Shown here in pieces: positions 6,610 through 15,870 of a DNA stretch of 64,000 bases. The stretch is from a bacterium (GTDB taxonomy: Bacteria; Myxococcota_A; Bradymonadia; Bradymonadales; Bradymonadaceae), in contig JAUIBR010000038.1 of assembly GCA_030427705.1 (NCBI GenBank), positions 1-64,000 on the forward strand, given 5' to 3'. A model generated the notes under the pieces. That model saw only the letters and a program-made list of their open reading frames with translations, made no database searches and had not been told where the DNA came from. The translations under genes and the position numbers were made by a program. Position 1 is the stretch's first letter; each line of letters begins with the position of its first letter.

Positions 6610-8826
6610 ATGGCCGCCGGAGGCTGCGTGGAGGACGATAATCCATCAAAGGGGACGAAGGTCATCAAAGACCCTTCCGAGGTTGCGAAGCAACACGCGA
6701 AAGGTCTTCCGGTTCCTCCAAAACACCAACACACCAAAGTATTGAGCAAGCAGCATCCGCGGCTAGTTCCGCCAGCGCACGACGCGGACCGCACTGCACA
6801 ACTTGCAGAGGTACAGTACGCGCAAACGGAGCCGATGGACCGCCCCACTGGGGCCGAACGCTATCGCGACCAGATTCCGAATCCGAATGCGCAAATCGCA
6901 GATTCTACGCGCGAGGCAGGTGCAGTCGAATACGAAGCGATTATTCGCAAAGCGGCACAGGCCCCACATATCGCCAACCGCCGCGCGAACTCGACGATCG
7001 AGCCACCGCAGAACCTTCAGGAAATCTCGAAGATGATGCCGTCGCTGCCGTTGCTGCCACTGCTGAGAACCCAGCAGGACGGAATTCGACCGGCGGACAT
7101 CAAACTCAAAGATATGCTTGGCCGCGGTGGTGCTGGGGTCGTCTACCTCGCCAAGCAGCATCCACTTGCCCGCGATGTCGCGGTCAAGTCGTCGCATGAG
7201 TCCGGAAGTCCTGAAGAATTGCTCCACGAGGCGATGGTCACTGGATACCTGGAGCATCCGAACATCATTCCGGTCCACCACGTTGGGCGCGACGAGGGCG
7301 GCGAACCTCTCATCGTCATGAAACGCGTGGAGGGGGTGACTTGGGATGCAGTCATCTACGACCCACTGAACGCACCAACTGCAGGCGAAGAGATTATCGA
7401 TCTGGATTGGCACCTCGATGTTCTACTTCAGGTCTGTAATGCACTACGCTTCGCGCACAGCCGACACGTCGTCCATCGCGATATTAAGCCCGCAAACATC
7501 ATGATCGGAACGTTTGGGGAGGTGTATCTTCTGGATTGGGGAATCGCGCTGTCATACAAGCACGGCGAATCTCCCCCGTTCATGATGACGACTTGGGATT
7601 GGCAAGGGTTGGCCGGGACGCCATCGTACATGGCCCCGGAGATGACTCAGGAATCGGCGCGCGAGATTGACCACCGAACCGACATCTTCCTGATGGGTGC
7701 GATTCTGCACGAGTTGCTCACAGGAGAGCCACCAAACGGTATCGGGCCCATTACAAAGACGTTGGTTCGCGCCTTCAATTGTGAACCCCACGAGTATCCT
7801 CCATCCGTCCCCAGAGAGCTCGCAGCCATTGCGCAGAAGGCGATGGCGCGAGACCACCGCGAACGATACCAGACCATCGAAGCGTTTCGTGATGCCATCA
7901 TCAACTACCGTGAACATCGGCAGAGCGTGGCACTTGCCCGCGAGGTGGAGCGTCGGCTGGACGGTCTCGAAGCGCGAATTCATGGTGAATGGCGAACGCG
8001 TGAGGAATCCGAGCTCGTCCAGCAGCTCATCGAAAGCAGGTTTGCGCTGAAACAATCGCTTAAGGCGTGGCCTGAGAATCACAAGGCTCAAGAGTCAATG
8101 ACGCGGTTGAATCGCATCAGTTTCCTGTTTTTCATGCACGTCGAAGACCTGGGAAGTGCCAACGCCATTGTGAATGAGATGTCGCAACATGAGGCCACAC
8201 GGTACCGCCCCCGACTCGAGGAGGCGCTGGCAGCTCGCGGACAGGAGCGTGACGAGATTCGTGCACTGCGGCATGACTTCGATCCCAACGTCGACCTGAA
8301 ACCCCGACTGGCGCTGGGGATTGGCATGGCGGTCGTTTGGGAGTTACTGGCAGTATACAAGGCCGCGCAGCGTTGGGGTGTACGTCCGGAAGACGTGGAT
8401 CCAAACTACCTCGTTTCGATCATTCCGACGGTGCTCATCCCAACTATTCTGGCGATCGTGCTGTACAAATCGTTTCAAAAAACGGCTTTCAACCGCAGGG
8501 TCTTCCTGTTGTTGGCGGGAGGCCTCGGCATCATCTCGATGATGCGATTTGGTGGCTGGGCGATGGATTCCCCCGCATATCTCGTCACCGGAATGGAGTT
8601 CGTGGTGTACACGTTCGTGGCGTTTTACTTCGGGTCGCTGTTGGACAACCGGCTTGCGATGGCATCCGCCCTGCCCCTGGCAGTCGCCACGGTTTTGGCC
8701 ATGTTCTTTCCCATGTACCAGTACGCGTTCATGGCGGGCGCGTTCCTGCTCTTCGCCCCTTATGTCGGCTGGGTTTGGGTCCGTATGGACAAGCTCGCCC
8801 TCAAGCGTGGCGTGACGCAATCCTAA
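6610..8826 (+). CDS. Transmembrane Ser/Thr protein kinase with DWG in place of DFG
   Basis: The product has 738 residues. A disordered N-terminal region of about 165 residues precedes a Hanks-type kinase domain: Gly-loop GRGGAGVVYLAK, Lys193 in VAVK, HRDIKPAN at about 289-296, DWG at 309-311 where DFG is usual, and GTPSYMAPEM in the activation segment. A helical TPR-like stretch follows, then about five transmembrane helices from residue 565 to the end. It is a clear paralogue of the kinase at 16327, sharing the DWG and the C-terminal architecture. ATG 6610 is chosen over the in-frame GTG 6583, and neither has a strong ribosome site. Motif copies occur at 6702 and (one mismatch) 8385. Its stop codon overlaps that of the convergent gene. 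Confidence 0.9.
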   Translation: MAAGGCVEDDNPSKGTKVIKDPSEVAKQHAKGLPVPPKHQHTKVLSKQHPRLVPPAHDADRTAQLAEVQYAQTEPMDRPTGAERYRDQIPNPNAQIADSTREAGAVEYEAIIRKAAQAPHIANRRANSTIEPPQNLQEISKMMPSLPLLPLLRTQQDGIRPADIKLKDMLGRGGAGVVYLAKQHPLARDVAVKSSHESGSPEELLHEAMVTGYLEHPNIIPVHHVGRDEGGEPLIVMKRVEGVTWDAVIYDPLNAPTAGEEIIDLDWHLDVLLQVCNALRFAHSRHVVHRDIKPANIMIGTFGEVYLLDWGIALSYKHGESPPFMMTTWDWQGLAGTPSYMAPEMTQESAREIDHRTDIFLMGAILHELLTGEPPNGIGPITKTLVRAFNCEPHEYPPSVPRELAAIAQKAMARDHRERYQTIEAFRDAIINYREHRQSVALAREVERRLDGLEARIHGEWRTREESELVQQLIESRFALKQSLKAWPENHKAQESMTRLNRISFLFFMHVEDLGSANAIVNEMSQHEATRYRPRLEEALAARGQERDEIRALRHDFDPNVDLKPRLALGIGMAVVWELLAVYKAAQRWGVRPEDVDPNYLVSIIPTVLIPTILAIVLYKSFQKTAFNRRVFLLLAGGLGIISMMRFGGWAMDSPAYLVTGMEFVVYTFVAFYFGSLLDNRLAMASALPLAVATVLAMFFPMYQYAFMAGAFLLFAPYVGWVWVRMDKLALKRGVTQS

Positions 8827-10424
8827 AGAAACGGCTCCACAATACGAAGCGAGCGAGCCTTCGCGAGCTCAGAGAAGGGGATGTCTTTCGATGCGACATC
8901 GGAGAAGTCGATATCTTCGACCAAGGTCTTCCGGAGCTCTTGAACAGCTTCCCCATCGCGAATCAGCATCATCGATTCGGTGTTGTCGACGGCGCTGCGT
9001 GGGTCGAGGTTGTACGAACCGATGACTGAGACTTTGTCATCCACCATTAGGATCTTGGAGTGCAGGGTCTCCGTACCACGGTACTCACGAATCTCGACGC
9101 CTGCCTCGATGAGTTCCTTGTAGAAATTCAGCCCTGCGTAATAGGTCCACCACGCATCTGTAGACGAGTTCGAGTTGGTGATAACCGTGACGTCCACACC
9201 GCGCCGAGCGGCCGCTTTGAGATGCTTTCGTAGACGCTGAGGCGGAATGAAGTAGGCGTTCGAAATCGTGATGGACTCGCGCGCCGAACGGACTAGTGCC
9301 AGTACCGTGAAGTACCCTGAGGGCGTCTCTTGCGATGCTGGGTCGCTGAAAACCGTCCGCGTTTGCGACGTGCTGACCGCATCGCCAGTCAAGAAGAGGC
9401 TCTCATCACCCGACAGGACCTCGCCCTGAGGACAATAGAAGCCATACGCCGATTGATTGGAACAATCCGAGTCGACCTCCCAGGCGGCGTTTTTGTCCCA
9501 ACTCTCCGCAAACAAACGTTGAACACCGGCAACGCCCGGACCTTCAATATACACGTCAACATCTCGCCACCGGCCTTCATTCAGGTAGCTACCACCGACG
9601 TTTCGACCTCCCATGATCGCCCGTTGCCCGTCGACAATCAGCATCTTCTCGTGCAATCGGTCGTTCGGTGTGATTGGCAGCGACAAGCGCAGCCCGGCCC
9701 ATTCCGTGATGGCGTTGTAGGGAAGAATCTCGACACCCGCGTCGCGCATAATCTCGAGGAATCGATACTTGGCTTCTGCCCATTGTGTCGTGGCATCGAT
9801 GAGCACTCGGACGCGAACTCCGCGCTGAGCGGCATCCGCGAACAATTCCGCCATTTCCTGCCCAACCTCGTCGTTTTCGATGATGAATGCGCTGAAGTGG
9901 ATCGTGTCCTCGGCTTGCTCGACCAACGTTCGACGTAACGCACGTGTCTCTTCGTTGTTGTCCAAGACTTGCGTAAGACTTCCGGACTCTTCTGGCGTGC
10001 CGGTGAAGAGCTCCATAATGCCCGAGAATTCATCCGATTCGACGCCGGCGAAGCATTGGCTTTCTACGCAGAAAGAGCCGGACTCGCAGTCCGAATCTGA
10101 AGCGCACATTGGCCCGCCGAACAAGGGTTCGTCCGGGGTACACCCGACGTTAAACCAATCGCAAAAGGCGCCATCGGCCTTCCCTGCGCTCGAAAACTCG
10201 GCGTCGAATTCATCGCAGCTTACTTTGAGCATCTCCCGCGCGTTGGCCGCAGCGGAGTCATCGCAAATCGGCGGAGTGAAATACTCTCCCAGACATTTCT
10301 CTTGATGTCGGGCAGCTTCTTCGCACACGTCGGTATCCGATTCCTGCGCGGGTTCCGTATCATCGGAAGCACACGCGACGAACATCAGTGCCGAAATCAG
10401 AGCGAACAAACGGTTGTACTGCAT
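8823..10424 (-). CDS. Phospholipase D-like (cardiolipin synthase-type) lipoprotein
   Basis: The product has 533 residues. ATG 10424 begins a signal peptide ending FVAC (Cys18), so the longer in-frame extension is not used. Residues 30-125 are Cys-rich and include a GKADG motif followed by a CDWFNVGC element. Two PLD catalytic HKD motifs follow: HEKMLIVD (258-265) with the downstream GGRNVGG, and HSKILMVD (455-462) with GSYNLDPRS. Two HKD motifs in one chain form a single active site that transfers or hydrolyses phosphatidyl groups. Location is outside the cytoplasm on a membrane surface. A copy of the dispersed motif lies at 8934. Confidence 0.85.
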   Translation of the reverse strand: MQYNRLFALISALMFVACASDDTEPAQESDTDVCEEAARHQEKCLGEYFTPPICDDSAAANAREMLKVSCDEFDAEFSSAGKADGAFCDWFNVGCTPDEPLFGGPMCASDSDCESGSFCVESQCFAGVESDEFSGIMELFTGTPEESGSLTQVLDNNEETRALRRTLVEQAEDTIHFSAFIIENDEVGQEMAELFADAAQRGVRVRVLIDATTQWAEAKYRFLEIMRDAGVEILPYNAITEWAGLRLSLPITPNDRLHEKMLIVDGQRAIMGGRNVGGSYLNEGRWRDVDVYIEGPGVAGVQRLFAESWDKNAAWEVDSDCSNQSAYGFYCPQGEVLSGDESLFLTGDAVSTSQTRTVFSDPASQETPSGYFTVLALVRSARESITISNAYFIPPQRLRKHLKAAARRGVDVTVITNSNSSTDAWWTYYAGLNFYKELIEAGVEIREYRGTETLHSKILMVDDKVSVIGSYNLDPRSAVDNTESMMLIRDGEAVQELRKTLVEDIDFSDVASKDIPFSELAKARSLRIVEPFL

Positions 10425-10492
10425 ATCAAAATCCCAGGTACGTGAACGGCCATCATATCGCACAAAACGCTCATGATCGACATTCCCAATTT

Positions 10493-11056
10493 CTAGTCCG
10501 GAAGACCTCCATCAAGGCGGATAATCGGCGTATCCAACGAAACCCCATCTACCGAAAGGTACAGGTGTTCGATTTCACCCGTGACGACGGCTGTCATGGT
10601 GTGTCGACCCGCGACCATGTCTTCGAGTTCGGCCAGGAACCCTTTGCGAAACGAAAGGTATTGCACCCGCTCTGGATAGGTCAGATTGGGCTCAGCTGTG
10701 TCCTTGTACCGCTTGAGGTTCGTCGGCGACGGCTTCACGATCTTGATCAGGACTTCCGGATTCTGCTTGGAAATCTTGTCGAGCTTCTTAATCGTGGTCG
10801 CACCACAGTCGATCCAATCAACCACATCGCCTGTGTCGTTGAGGCGCACAAGGTCTGGCTTGTAGTGTTGTCCGATGCTGCGCTCTATCTCGAGCTCAGG
10901 GTGATAGAACATCACGTACGACAGAAACTTCATCAGGACATGCGTCATCGACTCGCCCTGCTTCTTGACCAAAAACACGCGTGTATCGACGCCGAACCAA
11001 CCGGCTTCCTCGTGCGTCAGCGTCAAATCGATGTTTAGCGACCGTCGAAGTCCCAT
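10493..11056 (-). CDS. YaeQ-family protein
   Basis: The product has 187 residues. The order of elements (conserved VFLVKKQGESMTHVLMKFLSYVMF helix, then KPDLVRLNDTG, then VDWIDCGATTIKKLDKISK) fits the YaeQ family, whose fold is related to PD-(D/E)XK nucleases. The biochemical role is not established. It ends in GGLPD-stop, where the last codons are made of a reverse copy of the dispersed 12-mer (10497-10508). The gene lies 68 bp upstream of the PLD-like gene on the same strand and diverges from the von Willebrand A gene at 11125. Confidence 0.6.
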   Translation of the reverse strand: MGLRRSLNIDLTLTHEEAGWFGVDTRVFLVKKQGESMTHVLMKFLSYVMFYHPELEIERSIGQHYKPDLVRLNDTGDVVDWIDCGATTIKKLDKISKQNPEVLIKIVKPSPTNLKRYKDTAEPNLTYPERVQYLSFRKGFLAELEDMVAGRHTMTAVVTGEIEHLYLSVDGVSLDTPIIRLDGGLPD

Positions 11057-11124
11057 ATTCCGCGTTGCCCGTGGCTGGAATCCTGCTGCAATGATACAAG
11101 GAACGAAATCAACTGGAGACCAAA

Positions 11125-12156
11125 GTGAATAGATTCCTGAAGCTCGGCATGGTTGTCGTGGCCCTGCTCACCATTGGATGCGGGGGCGGGTTGAAAATGA
11201 CCAAAATCAACTCGGATCAAAAGAAACCCAACAACGTCTGGGTCTTTTTCACCGTCGAAGATGGCGAAGAACCCGTCGCAGGATTGGAGGCCAAGGACTT
11301 CAAGATCTACGAAGACGACGGCCTGGTCTCGATCTACGAGTCAAAGCAGACGATTCAGAATCCCGAAGTTGCAGCAGTCATGTACACGATGTTGCTGCTC
11401 GATGTGTCCGGTTCCATGGTTGAGAGCGGTCATCTCGATCAACTGGTTGAGTCCGCAAAGGTGTTCACCGAACAAGTTGGAAAGACCCAAAAAGTCGGCG
11501 TTTATGCGTTCGATGGGTCGAAGAATTTGCACTCAGTGGTGCCATTCACAGACCGTCAGGGCAGCGTACAAGGCGGACTCGATGGGCTGAAGAAGTGGTG
11601 GCCAAAGGATGAGTCAACAAACCTAAATGGTGGCGTTGTCGAGGGAATGCAGACACTACGAAAGGCCCTCGACAAGGAGAAGAAGCCTTTGAAGTTCGGC
11701 ACTTTGGTGGTGTTCTCTGACGGCGCAGACCGCGCCGCACGTGTGACGCGTGAGGACATGCTCAAGGAGCTCGAAAAAGAAGAGTACAAAGACTTCGATA
11801 TCTTCGCGATCGGTATGGGTGACAAGGCCGAGATGGAGGATGCCCAGCTCGAAGACATCGGACGTGATGGCACCGTCATTGGCAGCGACCCAGTTGAGGT
11901 CGAAAAAGCCTTCCAGAAGGTAGCCAGCCGGATTGAGCGGCATACCAAGCGATTCTATCTGTTGTCGTACTGCACGCCTGCTCGAAACGGCGACCACAAG
12001 GTCAGGATCGAGGTTGAACTCGAAGAAGGTGGGTCGGGTTCACTCGAATACACCTTCAATGCAGACGGCTTCGGTCCGCCTCCGCAATGCAATCCAGAGC
12101 GCCAACCGAAATTCGATCTCGAGGACGTTGAACCACCTCCGGAAGACGATCAATAG
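11125..12156 (+). CDS. von Willebrand factor A domain lipoprotein
   Basis: The product has 343 residues, with a GTG start at 11125 and ggag about 10 nt upstream. The signal peptide ends in LTIGC (Cys19). Residues 35-70 resemble the small beta domain (DFKIYEDDGLVSIYE) that precedes the A domain in VWFA-related proteins of acidobacterial and myxobacterial type. The metal-binding DxSxS is intact (D93, S95, S97 in LLDVSGSM), with later FSDGADRAA and AIGMGDKAE elements. The C-terminus is a Pro/Glu-rich tail. VWA domains bind protein partners through a bound divalent ion. It is the second VWA lipoprotein in the window (with 23698) but not a close paralogue. Confidence 0.85.
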   Translation: MNRFLKLGMVVVALLTIGCGGGLKMTKINSDQKKPNNVWVFFTVEDGEEPVAGLEAKDFKIYEDDGLVSIYESKQTIQNPEVAAVMYTMLLLDVSGSMVESGHLDQLVESAKVFTEQVGKTQKVGVYAFDGSKNLHSVVPFTDRQGSVQGGLDGLKKWWPKDESTNLNGGVVEGMQTLRKALDKEKKPLKFGTLVVFSDGADRAARVTREDMLKELEKEEYKDFDIFAIGMGDKAEMEDAQLEDIGRDGTVIGSDPVEVEKAFQKVASRIERHTKRFYLLSYCTPARNGDHKVRIEVELEEGGSGSLEYTFNADGFGPPPQCNPERQPKFDLEDVEPPPEDDQ

Positions 12157-12170
12157 CGACGGCGATGTAG

Positions 12171-12821
12171 CTAGAATAGCTTGGTTTCACTGGCTGGGGC
12201 GGCTTCATCATCGCATTCGCCCAAGCCCTCCTCGAGTGGTTCTCCAGCCTCGACCCAGGGTCGTCGAAGCAACCACACGCCGTCGGATTTCACGACGACC
12301 GATCCCGACTCGCCATCCATACAGCCGCTGACCTGGTTGGAACGCGTGAACCCGACCATACCTGCCCACTTGGGGGTGATATCGGCGATGGCTCCGGGAG
12401 GAGACTCGACGTCAATGATCACACCCATTTCATCAGTGTGCAGCACGTCCTCACCCTCCGTGCACGATCCCTCGATGATGATGTAGGTCTTCTCGCGGTC
12501 GACGGAGAGCTGCGCACCACTTGGACATGGCGGAAAGATATCGTCAAACCACGCAACGCCTTGCGCGGTCTCGATGACCTGGCCGTCCCGTACAATCATT
12601 ATCTTCGATGGCTCTTCGCCGTACTCGTCGACTGCAAACGCGATGAATCGATTGGCGTGCAACCGCACGACCGCGCCTTGATAGGATTCACCGAAAAGAG
12701 CCCCGAACTTCGGCGGCGAGACTGGTGCTTGCTCGGAGGTGAGCGGAGCCGCGGGCCTTGTTACTGTTTGGTGTGTCGATGCGCAGCCGCAAAGCAGCAA
12801 CGCAACTGCCCAGGCTCTCAT
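12171..12821 (-). CDS. Small lipoprotein, unknown function
   Basis: The product has 216 residues with a signal peptide ending LLLCGC (Cys14), then a short Thr/Pro-rich linker and a beta-rich domain with two Cys pairs (PPCPSG...GSCTEG, SGCMDGESG...). No family is recognised. Its ATG overlaps the stop codon of the upstream ATP-grasp gene by four bases (ATGA, 12818-12821), so the two are translationally coupled. It is the last gene of the leftward cluster that begins at 15812. Confidence 0.75.
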   Translation of the reverse strand: MRAWAVALLLCGCASTHQTVTRPAAPLTSEQAPVSPPKFGALFGESYQGAVVRLHANRFIAFAVDEYGEEPSKIMIVRDGQVIETAQGVAWFDDIFPPCPSGAQLSVDREKTYIIIEGSCTEGEDVLHTDEMGVIIDVESPPGAIADITPKWAGMVGFTRSNQVSGCMDGESGSVVVKSDGVWLLRRPWVEAGEPLEEGLGECDDEAAPASETKLF

Positions 12822-13753
12822 TCCGCGGCAGCCGCGTAGGTAGCCAGCTCACGCTTCACCAGCGCCGCAATTGCACCGGGACCCGAGTGGCCATGTTCGG
12901 CCTCGACATCGGCGTTGTAGTTCGTCGTGCCGTTGATGTCGTAAACAAAACGGTTTCCGTCAGCATCCTCGACAAACTCAATGCCCGCGACATCGAGCTC
13001 AAAGTCCTTCATCAACGCGACCAGACGTTTCACCACATCGTCGTTGGCAGTCACTTCGTCGCGCAGACGGAACTTACTGTTCGTACCGACGGGGCAGAAC
13101 TCGTCGTTGATCTGGCAGACCTGCGCAGGGCAAAGCTGGAAACCGTCTTCGGTGTTTGACGCAATTGCGTATTGGAAGACGCCATCGACAATCTCGACCC
13201 GCGTGATGAACGGTTCGGGTGGCTGGATGTACTCTTGAAGCAGAAACACTCCCCCCGGATCGTCCTCAAGTTCGTTGTTCACGTAGTCTTCAAAGCCGTC
13301 GTGAGACTTGAACAAACGGATACCGAGTCCCTTTCCGCCTTGATTATGTTTGGTGATAAAGGGCGCCGGCATCGATTTGGCCTTTGCGATTAGATGCTCA
13401 CGGCCAATCACACCAATCGTGCGCGGCGTCTTGAGTCCATGTTTTCGCAGCGCGATATCCTGCTTAACCTTCGAAACTTCGAGCTCAAACGCCTTCGAAC
13501 CGTTGATCACACGACGTCCCCAACTCTCAAGATAAGTCAGGTACTCTCGCATGAATTGGACGCCCCCTTGATGACCACGGGTGTGGCTCGATGGCGACAT
13601 TCGATTGATGAACACGCCTTCTGGCGGCTCAACCGACAGGTCGATTGCGCCTCCATCAACAAACACGAGTTCAAACGGAACGCCCGCTGCGTCAAGGGCC
13701 GACGTCAGTGGCGCAAGCCAAGCGTCATTTTCGTAAAGAATCCAAGCTTTCAT
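12818..13753 (-). CDS. RimK-like ATP-grasp ligase
   Basis: The product has 311 residues. The ATP-grasp signature is visible: FITKHNQGGKGLGIRLF (Lys and Gly-rich loop binding ATP), FLLQEYIQ (hinge), and the C-terminal VAGIEFVED...VYDINGTTNYN, whose acidic residue and Asn bind Mg-ATP. Family members join a carboxylate to an amine or thiol through an acyl phosphate; RimK-like members add amino acids to peptides. The substrate is not readable. The gene starts 18 bp after the lipase stop and overlaps the following lipoprotein gene by four bases, so it is probably co-expressed with both and with the diiron protein upstream. Confidence 0.85.
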   Translation of the reverse strand: MKAWILYENDAWLAPLTSALDAAGVPFELVFVDGGAIDLSVEPPEGVFINRMSPSSHTRGHQGGVQFMREYLTYLESWGRRVINGSKAFELEVSKVKQDIALRKHGLKTPRTIGVIGREHLIAKAKSMPAPFITKHNQGGKGLGIRLFKSHDGFEDYVNNELEDDPGGVFLLQEYIQPPEPFITRVEIVDGVFQYAIASNTEDGFQLCPAQVCQINDEFCPVGTNSKFRLRDEVTANDDVVKRLVALMKDFELDVAGIEFVEDADGNRFVYDINGTTNYNADVEAEHGHSGPGAIAALVKRELATYAAAAE

Positions 13754-13771
13754 TTCATTCTCATTTGTATT

Positions 13772-14896
13772 CTAGAACCCGCGCTCGGCGAGTCCGTATG
13801 CTACGTTTCGATAGAACCGAATGTGGTCGAAACCGGTGTCCGGATCGGGCTCCCCATCAAGCTGACCCACCTCGTCAAAATGGTCTCCGGGAATGCAACC
13901 GTTGAACTGACCCCACTTTGCCGACTCAACGTTTGCCATACCGTCATTGGGCTCTGGAGAGGTCACGCCGGCCACGACCGGAGCGACCAACCACAGCAAT
14001 GGGTTCATGTGATCATACGTTCCCGGGTGCAACATCATCATGCCATCGCAGCGGTCGGAGGCGCGTGAGTTACGAAAACCCGAGATGGAACTCAGTCCCG
14101 CCCACGATTGATAAAAGACCCGTTCATCGTTGGGATTATCGATGTTGAATTGGGGCATATTTTCCTCGGAGATTCCACCCAGGGACGCTCGCAAGTCGGC
14201 CTCATCTCCCGCGTTGCTAAACTTGGTCCCGATCGCTTCCAGCAATGCATCCAGGGCTTTGTCTGCGATGGATGGCGTGAGACTCAGGGTGGCATCCGCA
14301 ATATTGGTCCCGCGATGTGGACTGGAGATGGTCGTCAGCGAGGCAACTCGGTCTCCGTAGCCCATCGTGCTGATGAGATAACGCGAATCAACGCCTCCCA
14401 TCGAGTGGGCGATAATGTTGACCTTGTCAGCGCCGGATTCAGCCAGCGCCCGATCGACAGTTGGCGCCAGTTGCTCTGCACGCACCTGAGGCGAATGGAA
14501 CGGCGGGACTTCGCCTTCGTAGACGATGTGCCCATCGGCTTCGAGGGCTTCCTTCACGTTCAAGAAGGCCCAAATACTCGTTGGACTTCCCATAAAACCG
14601 TGCGCCAAGACAATCGGGTACTGCGCAGGGTCACCTTGTGGGTCTGGGCCAAGCGGGTCGGCGTTGCAGTCTTCATCGCGTTTCGGGCAGAACCAATCGC
14701 ACTCGCCGTCATTGTACCAATTGCGGGCCTTGCAGATGTCGAGCGAGAAGTCCCCCTTCCCTTGATTTGTCTGATCGGCAGCGTCCAGTTTGCTCTCTGG
14801 AAGGTCTTCCGGTTCTTGATCGGCAGGCTCGTTCTGGGGAGCGTCATCGCCGCATGCGACGAGCAGCAGCAGGAAGAATATGGGAAACCAACGCAT
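13772..14896 (-). CDS. Secreted lipase-like alpha/beta hydrolase lipoprotein
   Basis: The product has 374 residues. ATG 14896 begins a signal peptide ending LLVAC (Cys15); the longer frame to 14995 runs into the neighbouring gene and is rejected. Residues 45-77 hold a GKGD motif and a Cys-rich element (WYNDGECDWFCPKRDEDC) similar in style to the one in the PLD-like lipoprotein at 8823. The hydrolase domain has the oxyanion HG (99-100) and the nucleophile elbow AHSMGG (Ser165), with SSPHRGT as in family I lipases, and a probable catalytic His in PGDHFDEVG. Likely role: extracellular ester or triglyceride hydrolysis. A copy of the dispersed motif lies at 14802. Confidence 0.85.
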   Translation of the reverse strand: MRWFPIFFLLLLVACGDDAPQNEPADQEPEDLPESKLDAADQTNQGKGDFSLDICKARNWYNDGECDWFCPKRDEDCNADPLGPDPQGDPAQYPIVLAHGFMGSPTSIWAFLNVKEALEADGHIVYEGEVPPFHSPQVRAEQLAPTVDRALAESGADKVNIIAHSMGGVDSRYLISTMGYGDRVASLTTISSPHRGTNIADATLSLTPSIADKALDALLEAIGTKFSNAGDEADLRASLGGISEENMPQFNIDNPNDERVFYQSWAGLSSISGFRNSRASDRCDGMMMLHPGTYDHMNPLLWLVAPVVAGVTSPEPNDGMANVESAKWGQFNGCIPGDHFDEVGQLDGEPDPDTGFDHIRFYRNVAYGLAERGF

Positions 14897-14957
14897 AAAA
14901 GTCCTAGTAAAGAGGTAGGATATTAGGCATGTGCCGCTGCGGATCGCAAGTAGTGGC

Positions 14958-15812
14958 TCATCGTTCTCGCCATGCGGCCAATCCGTCGAATCCAAGTTCG
15001 TTCAGCTGCGGGATAATCAACTCCTCGAGCGTTGCATAGAAGATGGCTGCATACCCGTCCTCTGGGAGCGTGCCCAAATTTGCTTCACCCGCTTCAACGA
15101 CAAACTCCGTCTCTACGAGTCGCTCAAAGACTTCCGGACCTCCGTAACACACGGATTCGAAGTGGCTCATAAGTCCCGGCAGAGCGGCGCGAATCAGGTC
15201 ATTTTGGGCCTCCGAGAGTTCGGCGACAAACCAACTCAGTGCGCTCCAGCCGAACCGAGAATGGTACTCTTCATCACCGGCGATAATCTCGACTACCCGT
15301 CGTGCAATCGGTTCCGTAGTCACGACGGTTAGCGATTTGAACATCGGGACGGAGAGCGTTTCTCCGAAACAACAAACCGCCAAAATGGTCAGCGCGCATT
15401 GCAGCGGCAAATCATTCACGTCGTCATAGAGTGAAAGCCCCTTATGCGTGACGGAACTACTGTTGCCGCCAAAAAGTTCGGCGAGTTTAGCGCACAGCTC
15501 GGCGTGGCGACATTCATCAGTGGCCAGGCGCGTTGCGGCCCCAATAATCTCGATGGGAGCCCCCAACAGCGTTAGGCGATGGAGCAACTGCGCGAATTGA
15601 GCCGTCGACTCGTACTCAGCGACCGCACGATGCGACCATTGAAATCGGGCGTTTTCGATTTGCTCCGCCGAGAAACTGGATTCGTCGAAGGACCAATCCA
15701 GGTCGTGGCGTCGGTCCATCAGGGTTCGGTGGAAACGGCTCACGAGTTCGGTCGTTGGGCGCAGATCGACAGGAAAGCCGTCGTGGTCCGCGTCGGGGTC
15801 GTAGAAGCTCAA
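14958..15812 (-). CDS. Ferritin-like diiron protein
   Basis: The product has 284 residues. It starts at TTG 15812, decided by a strong gaggag site 8 nt upstream. Four carboxylate-bearing helices carry the diiron ligands: VAEYEST, DECRHAEL (E-x-x-H, E100/H103), FGETLS and DEEYHSRFG (second E-x-x-H). This is the pattern of ferritin-like diiron oxidases or oxygenases; the length and the cluster suggest an oxygenase-type enzyme rather than storage ferritin, which is an inference. It is the first gene of a leftward run with lipase, ATP-grasp ligase and lipoprotein genes, 61 bp ahead of the lipase. Confidence 0.7.
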   Translation of the reverse strand: MSFYDPDADHDGFPVDLRPTTELVSRFHRTLMDRRHDLDWSFDESSFSAEQIENARFQWSHRAVAEYESTAQFAQLLHRLTLLGAPIEIIGAATRLATDECRHAELCAKLAELFGGNSSSVTHKGLSLYDDVNDLPLQCALTILAVCCFGETLSVPMFKSLTVVTTEPIARRVVEIIAGDEEYHSRFGWSALSWFVAELSEAQNDLIRAALPGLMSHFESVCYGGPEVFERLVETEFVVEAGEANLGTLPEDGYAAIFYATLEELIIPQLNELGFDGLAAWRER

Positions 15813-15870
15813 GCTTTTCGCTCCTCAAGTGGTGATTTCTAATGGTAATCTGACCCAACGGAGGATTTCC

